Made by a program: the position numbers and the translations under genes
The notes under the pieces: generated by a model
What the model saw: the letters and a program-made list of their open reading frames with translations, nothing else
The model's database searches: none
What the model was told of the DNA's origin: nothing
Assembly: GCF_001567565.1 (NCBI RefSeq)
Contig: NZ_LSSW01000029.1
Location: forward strand, 496,001 to 560,000
Origin: Ectopseudomonas composti
Lineage (GTDB): Bacteria; Pseudomonadota; Gammaproteobacteria; Pseudomonadales; Pseudomonadaceae
DNA length: 64,000 bases
Direction of reading: 5' to 3'
In this document: positions 35,348 through 44,100 of the stretch, one piece after another
How the letters are laid out: each line of letters begins with the position of its first letter
Numbering within the stretch: the stretch's first letter is position 1

Positions 35348-35818
35348 TCAGAGCCCTGTCAGCAGGGTCGGCGCGGCTTCCCAGATCATGTAGCCCATGA
35401 TCATCAGCATGATCGCGGCGAAGGGCGATGCGGCGTTTGGTGATTCCGGGGTGGCATCGGCCGGGTTCGCTTTGGGAACGTAGAGTAGAAAGGTACCAGC
35501 CTGCTGGTTGAGCTCGACGTGCTCTTGGTTGAGCACGAGATGCTCCACTTCGTAGGTACGCTGTTCGTACTCGTAACGCAGGCGATAAACCGGCTTGAGG
35601 GTGACCATTGTGGTTTTGCCAGCGCTGATGCGTGCGTTGACGAGCTTCTGACCGATGATCGCCGCTTTCACGATGTCGTGCGGGCGGCTGAGCCTGTAGC
35701 AGTCCGCCCAGATCATTTCGCCGAATGCGGCCATGAGCCCGATCCACATCAGCAGGAGCAGGGGCGTGATCGCTGCGATCATGATCCCCAAGGGTACGTC
35801 GAATAAAAGGCTGTCCAT
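35348..35818 (-). CDS. Hypothetical membrane protein, upstream member of a two-gene pair
   Basis: A 156-residue protein with a strong N-terminal membrane segment (about 8-35). A beta-rich central domain contains KTTMVTLKPVYRLRYEYEQRTYEVEHLVL, and a C-terminal hydrophobic stretch lies at about 131-150. The central part resembles DUF3592-like domains, which have one beta domain between membrane helices, but that is only a fold-level impression. It is coupled to the next gene; no function is known. Confidence 0.72.
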   Translation of the reverse strand: MDSLLFDVPLGIMIAAITPLLLLMWIGLMAAFGEMIWADCYRLSRPHDIVKAAIIGQKLVNARISAGKTTMVTLKPVYRLRYEYEQRTYEVEHLVLNQEHVELNQQAGTFLLYVPKANPADATPESPNAASPFAAIMLMIMGYMIWEAAPTLLTGL

Positions 35819-35999
35819 GTCTGGTTGAGCGTGTCCTGTTGATCGCTTGGGGATTCTATCCCGGTAAGCACCGTCTTTTCTCGGCGTTATCTCGCAGTGG
35901 CGTCCGCGGCAATTTGTCTTTCCAGAGCACTCGTCGCACTAGGCATGAAAATGAGAAGATACCGCAATTGAGTATGCCTGCAGATTGCCGAGGATGAAG

Positions 36000-37373
36000 A
36001 TGTCGTTTACCCGCAGACAAGTGCTCGCCGGCCTGGCCGGTCTCGGAGTTGTCGGTCTGGGCGCCGGTGGCGTGCGTTACTGGCTGGGTCGCCCGGAGAA
36101 TGTGGCGACCCATGATTACGAGCTGATCGCTGCGCCAGTGGACGTGGAACTGGTGCCGGGGCATATGACGCCCGCCTGGGGCTATGGCGGGCAGGCGCCT
36201 GGTGTCGAGTTGCGCTGCCGTCAGGGCGAGCGCTTGCGGGTGCGCTTCATCAACAAGCTGGAGCAGCAGAGCACCATCCACTGGCATGGCATCAGGCTGC
36301 CGCTGGAAATGGACGGCGTGCCCTATGTGTCCCAGGCGCCGGTGTTGCCGGGCGAGTATTTCGACTACGACTTCATTTGCCACGACGCGGGCACCTTCTG
36401 GTATCACCCACATACCACCAGCGCCGAGCAGCTGGGGCGCGGCCTGGTCGGGCCGCTGATCGTCGAGGAGCGCGAGCCGACCGGGTTCCTTCATGAACGT
36501 ACGCTGAGTCTGAAGACCTGGCATATCGATGAGCAGGGCGCCTTCACGCCGTTCATGGTGCCGCGCCAGGCGGCGCGCGAAGGTACCCGCGGGCGCCTGA
36601 CCACCATCAATGGCGAACCCAATCCGACTATCGAGCTGCCGGAAGGACAGGTGGTACGCCTGCGCCTGGTCAACCTCGACAACACCGTCACCTATCGCCT
36701 CAATCTGCCGGGCGGCGAGGCGCGTATCTATGCGCTGGACGGTAATCCGGTGCCGCCGCGGCCGCTGGGCAAGGAATACTGGCTTGGCCCGGGCATGCGC
36801 ATCGATCTGGCGCTCAAGGTACCGGCTGCCGGTGAAGAGCTGTCGTTGCGAAATGGGCCGTTGCGCCTGGCGACGCTCAAAGGTGCCGTGAGCACTCAGG
36901 TGGCCGGCGACTGGCCGCCGGCGCTTCCGGCCAACCCCATCGCCGAGCCGGACCTGTCACGTGCCGAGACGCTGCGCTTCAACTTCGAGTGGGCCGCAGC
37001 GCTGGCCTCGCCGGCCGATGAAGCGGCTGGGCGCTACAAGTACTGGCAGATCAACGGCCAGGCCTGGGACATCAACGACAAGACCTGTGCCGACCGGCCG
37101 ATTGCCACGTTGAAGAAGGATGGCCACTACATCTTCGTGCTGCGCAACATGGCGCAGTACCAGCACCCGATCCACCTGCATGGCATGACCTTCAAGGTGC
37201 TGGGCTCGGACCGGCGCAAGATCACTCCGTATTTCACCGATACCTATTTGCTGGGCAAGAACGAGACGGCGCGCATCGCCTTCGTGGCCGATAACCCCGG
37301 TGTGTGGATGTTCCACTGCCACGTCATCGACCATATGGAAACGGGGCTGATGGCGGCCATCGAAGTGGTGTAG
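36000..37373 (+). CDS. Tat-exported multicopper oxidase
   Basis: A 457-residue periplasmic laccase-like oxidase. The twin-arginine signal FTRRQVLAGLAGLG is at the N-terminus. All four copper-binding motifs are present in order: HWHG, WYHPH, HPIHLHGM and HCHVIDHMETG, giving a complete type 1 plus trinuclear centre. Such enzymes oxidise Cu(I), Fe(II), Mn(II) or phenols, and the CueO-type role in copper tolerance is the usual guess. It lacks the methionine-rich insert of E. coli CueO. ATG 36000 with GAGG six bases upstream was preferred to ATG 35994. In P. aeruginosa a similar gene lies between guaA and tadA. Confidence 0.9.
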   Translation: MSFTRRQVLAGLAGLGVVGLGAGGVRYWLGRPENVATHDYELIAAPVDVELVPGHMTPAWGYGGQAPGVELRCRQGERLRVRFINKLEQQSTIHWHGIRLPLEMDGVPYVSQAPVLPGEYFDYDFICHDAGTFWYHPHTTSAEQLGRGLVGPLIVEEREPTGFLHERTLSLKTWHIDEQGAFTPFMVPRQAAREGTRGRLTTINGEPNPTIELPEGQVVRLRLVNLDNTVTYRLNLPGGEARIYALDGNPVPPRPLGKEYWLGPGMRIDLALKVPAAGEELSLRNGPLRLATLKGAVSTQVAGDWPPALPANPIAEPDLSRAETLRFNFEWAAALASPADEAAGRYKYWQINGQAWDINDKTCADRPIATLKKDGHYIFVLRNMAQYQHPIHLHGMTFKVLGSDRRKITPYFTDTYLLGKNETARIAFVADNPGVWMFHCHVIDHMETGLMAAIEVV

Positions 37374-37430
37374 GGTAGGCGCCGTTTTTCAGGCCGCCCA
37401 AGGTGGCGGGTTGCCCTACGGATTGATGCA

Positions 37431-37907
37431 ATGAAACGACCGCAGATCATCGACCGCTCGCGTGACGAGCATTTCATGCGCCTGGCGCTGGCGCAGGCGT
37501 GCCTGGGTGCCGAGCAGGGTGAAGTGCCGGTTGGCGCCGTGCTGGTGCAGGACGGTGAGGTGGTCGGGCAGGGCTTCAATTGCCCGATTCTGCGGCATGA
37601 CCCCAGTGCCCATGCCGAGATGGTGGCGATCCGTGCAGCGGCGGAAAGTGTGCAGAACTATCGGCTGCCAGGCAGCACCCTGTACGTCACGCTGGAGCCC
37701 TGCAGCATGTGCGCCGGGCTGATCGTGCATGCACGCATCGCCCGCGTGGTGTTCGCAGCCAGTGAGCCGCGCGCGGGGGTGGCGATCAGCCAGGGGCAGT
37801 TCTTCGATCAGGGCTTTCTCAATCACCGCGTACAGGTGGAGGGCGGCTTGTTGGCCGATGAGAGTGGGGCGCTGCTGAAAGCATTTTTCAAGGCTCGGCG
37901 CGGCTGA
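37431..37907 (+). CDS. tadA: tRNA-specific adenosine deaminase TadA
   Basis: A 158-residue zinc enzyme that deaminates adenosine 34 to inosine in tRNA-Arg(ACG). The zinc ligands and catalytic glutamate are H61, E63 (HAE), C91 and C94 (PCSMC). The 3' part from about 37700 is repeated, diverged and frameshifted, at 45071-45276 on the far side of the accessory cassette. This copy is intact and full-length. Confidence 0.96.
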   Translation: MKRPQIIDRSRDEHFMRLALAQACLGAEQGEVPVGAVLVQDGEVVGQGFNCPILRHDPSAHAEMVAIRAAAESVQNYRLPGSTLYVTLEPCSMCAGLIVHARIARVVFAASEPRAGVAISQGQFFDQGFLNHRVQVEGGLLADESGALLKAFFKARRG

Positions 37908-38006
37908 TCAGTCGCCGTTTCACAGGTGCGGCGCGTCGTCGTCCCGCGATGCTCTTAATTGGGGCGAGGCGGTTGGATACGCCGTAGGACGAGATATCGG
38001 TTGTCG

Positions 38007-38120
38007 CTAAGCTGATCGCGCTCGGTGGAACAGGTAGTAGACCGCCAGTCCGGGAGCAAGGAACAGGAGCCACAGCAGTCCTCCGAGAGCCAGCAAGAGA
38101 CTGACGAAGAGAGTTTCCAT
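38007..38120 (-). CDS. Putative 37-residue single-helix membrane protein
   Basis: A short minus-strand ORF begins METLFVSLLLALGG, runs through a leucine-rich hydrophobic helix (about residues 4-31) and ends YYLFHRARSA before TAG. This is a positive-inside, single-pass layout like known bacterial small membrane proteins. A weak GGAT lies about eight bases before the ATG. It converges on tadA. No homologue is recognised by eye, and a chance ORF cannot be excluded. Confidence 0.45.
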   Translation of the reverse strand: METLFVSLLLALGGLLWLLFLAPGLAVYYLFHRARSA

Positions 38121-38545
38121 CGTTATATCCAGGCCAGCTTGAAGAGGGCTCTAGCTGGCGTAAGCCTTATCAGGCGGCCGTCAGGGCCATTTCTCTCGGC
38201 TGCTATGGCTTTGTGGTATCACACTTGCTTAAGCTTTAGAGTGCTGGGGGGCAGGGCTTCTGCTGATAAGTTTCGTGCTCCAAGTGCAGAAACCTTTGGT
38301 GCACTGCTGAGAGCTGAGTAGGCGGTTATCAACGCGCTTACTTGAAGTGTGACCTGCCCCGCTCAATACGTGAGCGAAGCTCAAGTCGCAGTTTGGCAAT
38401 CAGAAACTGCGCTGCCAGGCTTTTATTACTGTGCTCTGAGCTTGGCTGGCAGGATGGTCCGACGCCAGTTTAAGAGCCACATTGCACTCAGCTCTCGCTG
38501 TGATCGAGGTATTGGGCGAGTGATTGATTAGAAGGTAGGATTTTT
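38121..38545. other. AT-richer intergenic stretch before the histidine kinase
   Basis: No convincing gene is seen. Two plus-strand frames (38025-38321 and 38349-38531) have no domain, no usual codon pattern and no good ribosome binding site. The stretch probably holds the promoter of the kinase-regulator pair. Confidence 0.5.
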
Positions 38546-39931
38546 GTGGCGCTTGATTTCAACACCATACTTCTGATGATGGCGGTCATTTCATGCCTGT
38601 CAGCTATCGCGCTTTATTTACTTTATCGTTTGTTACCGGAAACTCCCGGCCTCAGGCACGCGGCTATTGCCGGCGCCTGCCAGGCGGTCACCCCTGTGGT
38701 TCTCCTGGCCCGTGGCATCATCGACCCGATGATATCGATTCTGCTGTCAAATGCGGCCTACCTTCTCGCAGGCGCGTTCTACTATCAGGCAGTACGGCAG
38801 CTCTGCGATCTCGCCATGGAGTGGCGTTGGCCAATGACCATCATACTGATGTTCTACCCGCTGATTATTATTTTTCTAGATGGTGAGGACCTGAGTAAAC
38901 GCGTTTTCATCAGCTCAATAGCGATAGGCTGTCTTACCTTTATGAGCAGCTGGGTGTTATGGAAAGGTCAAATACAGTTATCTCGGCGCGCTCTGGCAAT
39001 CGTTTTTGCGACGGCTACCCTACTTTGTGTGATCAGGGTTTTCTTCATTCTGGGTCAGCCGAGCATGAGTCAGTCAGACTTTAAGAGTGCTTACTTGATA
39101 TTCATGCTGGGAATAGTTACCAGCATTGGTGTAATGGTCGGTATTGTTGTAATTGTCTTTGATCGCCTGCGTGAGCAATTAAAGTTCCAGTTGCAGGAGG
39201 TTACGGCGGCCCATGATGTCGCGCGTATTGCCTTGCGTGAGCAGAAAGATTTCATGGCCATGCTATCTCATGAGTTCAAAACCCCATTGAGTATCATCAA
39301 GGCCAATGCCGATGCGGTGGCGATGATCGATAACCCACCAGCACCCTTCATTAGAGAAAGTTTGGAGCGAATACAGCAAACTTCCTTGCGCCTGAGCGAT
39401 CTGGTTGATGGCTGCCTGAGTGATGAGCGGATCTCGACCGTTATCGAAGAGAATGAATTGTTCATGACGTCGCTCGATCTGGTCGAACTATTGAGGGGCT
39501 TGAGTCAGGAGTACGGTGTTCGTTTTGTCGATGCGCATGCTCCCGCGGCGCTGCACATACAGGGTGATCGCTACCTTGTGTCGATTTTGTTTTCAAGCCT
39601 GATAAGCAACGCCCGGAAATTTGCACGCAAACACGAGAATACTGAAATTCGGCTGCTATCCCCGCCGCAGAATAGTGCCGCCCCGATAACGGTGGAAGTA
39701 TTTGACGACGGCCAGGGTGTTGCGGAGCAGGAACGCCAACGGATCTTTGATAAATACTATCGTGTGTCGTCGGAAACACAGCCGCAGGGATCAGGGCTGG
39801 GGCTTTTCTTTGTCAAACGGATTGTTGAACTGCACGGTGGTACGGTGAGTGTCGAGCGCCGGCAGGGGACCATTTTTTCCGTGACATTACCTGCTGGGGG
39901 AGCGGTCAGATGCAACAGTTGCGCGTATTGA
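38546..39931 (+). CDS. Membrane sensor histidine kinase with a multi-helix input domain
   Basis: A 461-residue kinase. The N-terminal half (about 1-215) has about seven membrane helices and little periplasmic loop, suggesting it senses the membrane itself, a lipid-soluble ligand or a partner protein. The HisKA helix has the phospho-acceptor H242 in MLSHEFKTPLS. The ATPase domain shows LISNARKFARKH (N box), FDDGQGVAE (G1) and GSGLGLFFVKRIVELHGG (G2), so it should be active. The start is GTG 38546 behind GAAGGTAGG. It overlaps the response regulator by 22 bases. Confidence 0.88.
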   Translation: MALDFNTILLMMAVISCLSAIALYLLYRLLPETPGLRHAAIAGACQAVTPVVLLARGIIDPMISILLSNAAYLLAGAFYYQAVRQLCDLAMEWRWPMTIILMFYPLIIIFLDGEDLSKRVFISSIAIGCLTFMSSWVLWKGQIQLSRRALAIVFATATLLCVIRVFFILGQPSMSQSDFKSAYLIFMLGIVTSIGVMVGIVVIVFDRLREQLKFQLQEVTAAHDVARIALREQKDFMAMLSHEFKTPLSIIKANADAVAMIDNPPAPFIRESLERIQQTSLRLSDLVDGCLSDERISTVIEENELFMTSLDLVELLRGLSQEYGVRFVDAHAPAALHIQGDRYLVSILFSSLISNARKFARKHENTEIRLLSPPQNSAAPITVEVFDDGQGVAEQERQRIFDKYYRVSSETQPQGSGLGLFFVKRIVELHGGTVSVERRQGTIFSVTLPAGGAVRCNSCAY

Positions 39932-40596
39932 TCGTCGACGATGAGGCACACTTCCGTGCACCCATACGCGCCGTGCTGGAGAGTATCGGGATGGACGTCA
40001 TGGAGGCCGGTTCGGCAACGCAGATGGATGCCATCATGAGCCGTTTCGAGGTCGATATGCTGCTGCTGGATGTCAATCTGCCCGGCGAGGGCGGTTTGCA
40101 AATCGCCAGTCGCCTCAAGCAAACAAGGCGTATCGAGATCATCATGATGTCAGCCTTGGGCGATGTTGAACATCGCGTCAACGGTCTGTCCTCGGGGGCC
40201 GATTACTATTTGCCCAAGCCAGTTGATATCAGAGAGTTGCTGGCAGTGATGCAACGCTGCAAGCGACACGGCAGTGTTGAAAAGGCAGCGCCCACCCCCT
40301 GGCAGTTTCAGGCAGCCAAATGGTTGCTGATCACGCCGGACGGTGAAGCGCATGAGTTGTCAAAGTCCGAGCGGGATATATTGGACCGGTTGATATCTCT
40401 GGCCGGAAAGCCCGTAACCCGACAGCAACTGTATGCTGCCATGGGTGTTCCAAATTACCCGCCGGAAAGCAGAAGCCTGGATGTCCATATCACCCGCATT
40501 CGCCGCCGTTTTACGACCGGTAGTTATGCCATCCCGATCAAGACCGTACGCAATGTCGGTTATCTGTTTTCCGAAGCGGTGCGTGTGCATCATTGA
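39910..40596 (+). CDS. OmpR/PhoB-type response regulator
   Basis: A 228-residue regulator. The receiver domain (about 1-118) has the acidic pocket VDDE, the phospho-acceptor D54 (LLLDVNLPG), the threonine/serine position in MMSALGD and the lysine in YLPKPVD. The winged-helix DNA-binding domain (about 135-225) shows SKSERDILDRLI and RSLDVHITRIRRRF. It starts inside the kinase gene and is surely its partner. The next gene, 506 bases downstream on the same strand, is the autotransporter, its most likely target. Confidence 0.9.
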   Translation: MQQLRVLIVDDEAHFRAPIRAVLESIGMDVMEAGSATQMDAIMSRFEVDMLLLDVNLPGEGGLQIASRLKQTRRIEIIMMSALGDVEHRVNGLSSGADYYLPKPVDIRELLAVMQRCKRHGSVEKAAPTPWQFQAAKWLLITPDGEAHELSKSERDILDRLISLAGKPVTRQQLYAAMGVPNYPPESRSLDVHITRIRRRFTTGSYAIPIKTVRNVGYLFSEAVRVHH

Positions 40597-41102
40597 GGTT
40601 TATCGGGGCTTTAATAATTTGAGTGCTGTCGTGCGCCTAGGCCTGCTTTAGTGATGTAAACCGGTTTCTTATCAAACTCTAAAACCAGCCCTTTCCTGAC
40701 GGCGCTGTTGATTGAGCATTGCTGGTCTTCAGCATTACTGCCGCCATCCAGTAGCTACGTCATGTCGTTCTATGAGTCGACGCCGAATTCTGCCGTGGCC
40801 ATGCTTATTACTGATGGTTTATTGGCTGTACTTGGTTGCTTTGTTGTGCGCGTGATTCTTCGTGATGCATGAAGTTTGGTGGGCCTGAAATTATTTAACT
40901 TTCAATTTTTGTCTTATGCAAAGGGTTGATCAGCCAAGTCCCTGTCATGTTACACGGTGAAACATAAGCTTTTCTCGCGTTGTGCTAGTGTCGCGTTTTC
41001 GTTGTTTCTCAGGGGACGCTTGTTTCGTCTGCGCAGACTTTCTGCGCCCTGAGAAAAGAGATGCGTGCTAGCTCAATTTGATAAAAGCAAAAGGTTTTCG
41101 CA
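40597..41102 (+). other. Long upstream region of the autotransporter
   Basis: About 500 bases without a convincing gene. AT-rich tracts near 40890-40920 (TTATTTAACTTTCAATTTTTGTC) could hold regulator-binding direct repeats, although none is clearly periodic. The three-way-junction element lies at the downstream end. The region probably carries the promoter and a structured leader. Confidence 0.5.
41005..41056 (+). promoter_or_regulatory. Predicted three-way-junction RNA in the autotransporter 5' leader
   Basis: Three nested perfect stems are visible. The closing stem pairs TTTCTCAGGG (41005-41014) with CCCTGAGAAA (41047-41056). Inside it, GACG/CGTC (41015-41018 with 41026-41029) closes a seven-base loop. 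Next to it, GCGCAGA/TCTGCGC (41031-41037 with 41041-41047) closes a three-base loop. C47 is shared, so the outer stem is nine or ten pairs. No T-run follows, and the ATG is 46 bases away. This could be a leader RNA regulating translation or stability, or nested operator palindromes. Confidence 0.55.
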
Positions 41103-44100
41103 ATGAACAGGATGTATAAGATTGTCTGGAGTGCTGCTCGTCAGGTATGGGTAGTGGTGGGTGAGTTGGCCAAAGGCAGAAGAAAAAGTTCCTCATCTCA
41201 ATCAACCATCGCCCTTGCAGGCCTTGTTTCATCTCGTTGCGATGTCACGCCTTTTAAAAAGTGGAGCTGGCGCTATAGCGCTTTGCATGCTGCCGTGATC
41301 TCGGTGGTGGCCCTGGGGAGCGCGATGTCGATGTCCGCCTATGCGCAGGATCCAGCTGCTGGCGGCCAGGGCGGTGGGCGTGACAATTTTGGTGGTGGCT
41401 CAGGCGGGACATCAAGCCTAACGGGCGCCGGTGGAGATGGCAGCCAAGGGAGCTTGGGCTCTTCCTCTGCTGGCGGTGGCGGTGGTGGTGGCGCCGGGAT
41501 CGGTGCGGCTGGCGCTGGCGGTGCGGGCGCTGAACACGGTGGTGTGGATGATGGCGCTGGTGGGGCCGGCGGCGCAGGCGGGGCTTCGGATGGCGCCAAC
41601 GGCGGAGATGGTGGTGACGGGGGCGACGACAACATCCGTGCGGGCGGCGGCGGTGGTGGTGGTGCGGGTGCCGTGGGCGGTGTGGGTCTTCTCAATGATC
41701 TTCCATCGACCGTAACGGGCGGGGCGGGCGGAAACGGTGGAAACGGTGGCTCGTTGACCGCCAACACAGGCCTTTCCAGCGGCGGCGGTGGTGGCGGCGG
41801 CGTAGGCGGCTACGGCTTTGTGTCCACGGACAGCGATCCAGCCACATTGTCCGGGTTCACCGTGCAGGGCGGTGATGGCGGCGCCGGCGGCAATGGCGGT
41901 CGCGGCGGCAATAACTCCCAAGCGGGTCACGATGGTGGTGGCGGCGGCGGCGGCGGGCTCGGCCTACTCGTCCAAGGTGCAGGGGTGTCACTCGTCATTG
42001 GTTCCACGGTAGCCGGGGGGGGCGGAGGCAATGGCGGTCGCGGGGGCGATGCGGCGGTCGGTTTCCTCCTAGGGCGTGGCGGCGCCGGCGGTAATGGTGG
42101 TGACGGCTTGATATTCACGCAGGCTGCAGCAGCCAGCATCGAGGGCAGCGTCACCGGCGGGAGCGGCGGCAACGGCGGCGCCAGCGGTGATTCGGGTGGG
42201 GCTCCGGTCATCAGCGGCAGGGCGGGAAACGGCGGCAACGGCGGCAGCGGCGTGGTTCTCGAGGCCGGCGGCAGTGTTCAGATTTCCGGCACTGTCACTG
42301 GTGGTGCCGGTGGTGATGGCGGCGAGAACATCAACAACACGAACGCTAGTGCGGGTGGCGCGGGCGGTGCCGGTTTGCTTGGGCTCAATGGCGGAACCAT
42401 CGAAGTCACCGCCACTGGCAGTGTCACCGGTGGCGATGGTGGCGACGGCGGCGCCTCCTTGGGGGATGATGGCGTCGGTGGCGCCGGCGGCGTTGGCATC
42501 CAGGGTTCTAACCTGACGGTTACTGTTGCTGGCAGCGTTAGCGGCGGCGTCGGCGCCGATGGAACCGAGGCCAACGCCATCGAATTCACCGGCGGCACCA
42601 ACCAACTGATCGTGCTCGGCGGCTCCCGGGGCGGCGCGGTTGTCGCGAACGGGGAGCACGACACGTTGACGATTGGTGTAACTGGTGAGTTTGACGTCTC
42701 GGGATTCGACAGCGTCAGCGGCGACTTCAGGGGCTTTGAGGCCTTTGAGAAGATCGGTGCCGGTACCATGGCGCTCGTCGGTTCGACCGCGGAGACGACG
42801 CCATGGACGGTATTGGCGGGTACGCTTTCGATCGATAGCGGCGGTGCGCTGGGTACATCGGACAGTCTGCTGACCCTCAACGGAGGGGCGCTTGCCGTAA
42901 CCGCTGATACCACGGTGGAGAATAATGTGCTGATCGGTGCTGACAACGGCACGATTTCCGTCGCCAATGGTGTGGCGGCCACGGCAAGTGGGGCGCTTTC
43001 CGGAACTGGCGCCTTCACCAAGGACGGCGCTGGCACGCTCACTCTCAGCGGAACCAACAGCTACACCGGCGGCACGACCATTTCGGCGGGTACATTGATC
43101 GGTGACACGACAACTCTGCAGGGCGACATTGTGAACAATGCCGCGCTGACTTTCGATCAGGGTATGAATGGCACTTATGCTGGTGCCCTCTCGGGTATGG
43201 GCGTGTTGACCAAGGAAGGCGATGGCGAACTGGTCCTGAGCGGAAACAGCTCTACCTATGCAGGAACAACCATTCTCAGTGGCGGTCTGCTGAGCGTGAA
43301 CAATGCACTCGGCGGCACCGTGAACGTGACGGGCGGCAGGCTCGGTGGTTCTGGCTCGCTGGGCGCTCTCAACGCCGCTTCTGGCGGTACGGTGGCGCCG
43401 GGTAACTCCATCGGCACTCTGAATGTGAACAGCGACTTCAGCCTGGGGGCGGGCTCGACGCTGGAGGTGGAGCTGAATGACGGTGGCAACGTCGCCGGTG
43501 TAAATAATGACCTGGTGAATGTGACGGGTACCGCCACCATAGAAGATGGTGCCATCGTTCATGTGATGCCGGTCGCTGGCAGCGGCTCCAACTACGCCGC
43601 CGGTACGACCTACACCATCCTTGAGGCCGGAACCCTCGACGTTCAAGGCACGCAGAGGCTGAACATCGACTTCGACTACGCCTACCTGAGCTTTGTGCTG
43701 GGGCAGGTTGGTAATGCCCTCACCCTGACCAGTAGCCTGGATAACGCCCTCGGGCAGACCTTTGCCCTGGCTGGCATGAGCCGCAACCAGCGCTCGACGG
43801 CGACGGGGGTCTTTACGCAGGGAGCGGGTAAGGCTGTCTTCGATCAGGTGCTCAACATGAGCGAGCGTCAAGCGTTTGCCGCGATGGATGCCCTGTCGGG
43901 CGAAGTGCACGCCAGTGCCCGAACCGTTCTGCTCGACAGCGCCAGCCAGGTACGCAGCGCTTTGCTGCAGCGCGCGCGCAGCACCGAGCGCAGCGAAGGG
44001 CAGGGCGTATGGTTCGAACTGCTCGGTGGTCGCATGAATCTGGATGGCAACGGCAATGCCGCAGCGCTGGACAGCGACGAGCAAGGGCTGTTGCTCGGCA

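Noticed and set aside
38025..38531. Two plus-strand frames upstream of the histidine kinase
   Set aside because: No ribosome binding sites, no domain features and odd composition. The opposite strand has the more convincing 37-residue membrane ORF.
41350..42560. Glycine-rich DNA repeats considered as a CRISPR or satellite array
   Set aside because: The repeats vary in length and base sequence but keep protein-level periodicity in one frame, so they are coding repeats.
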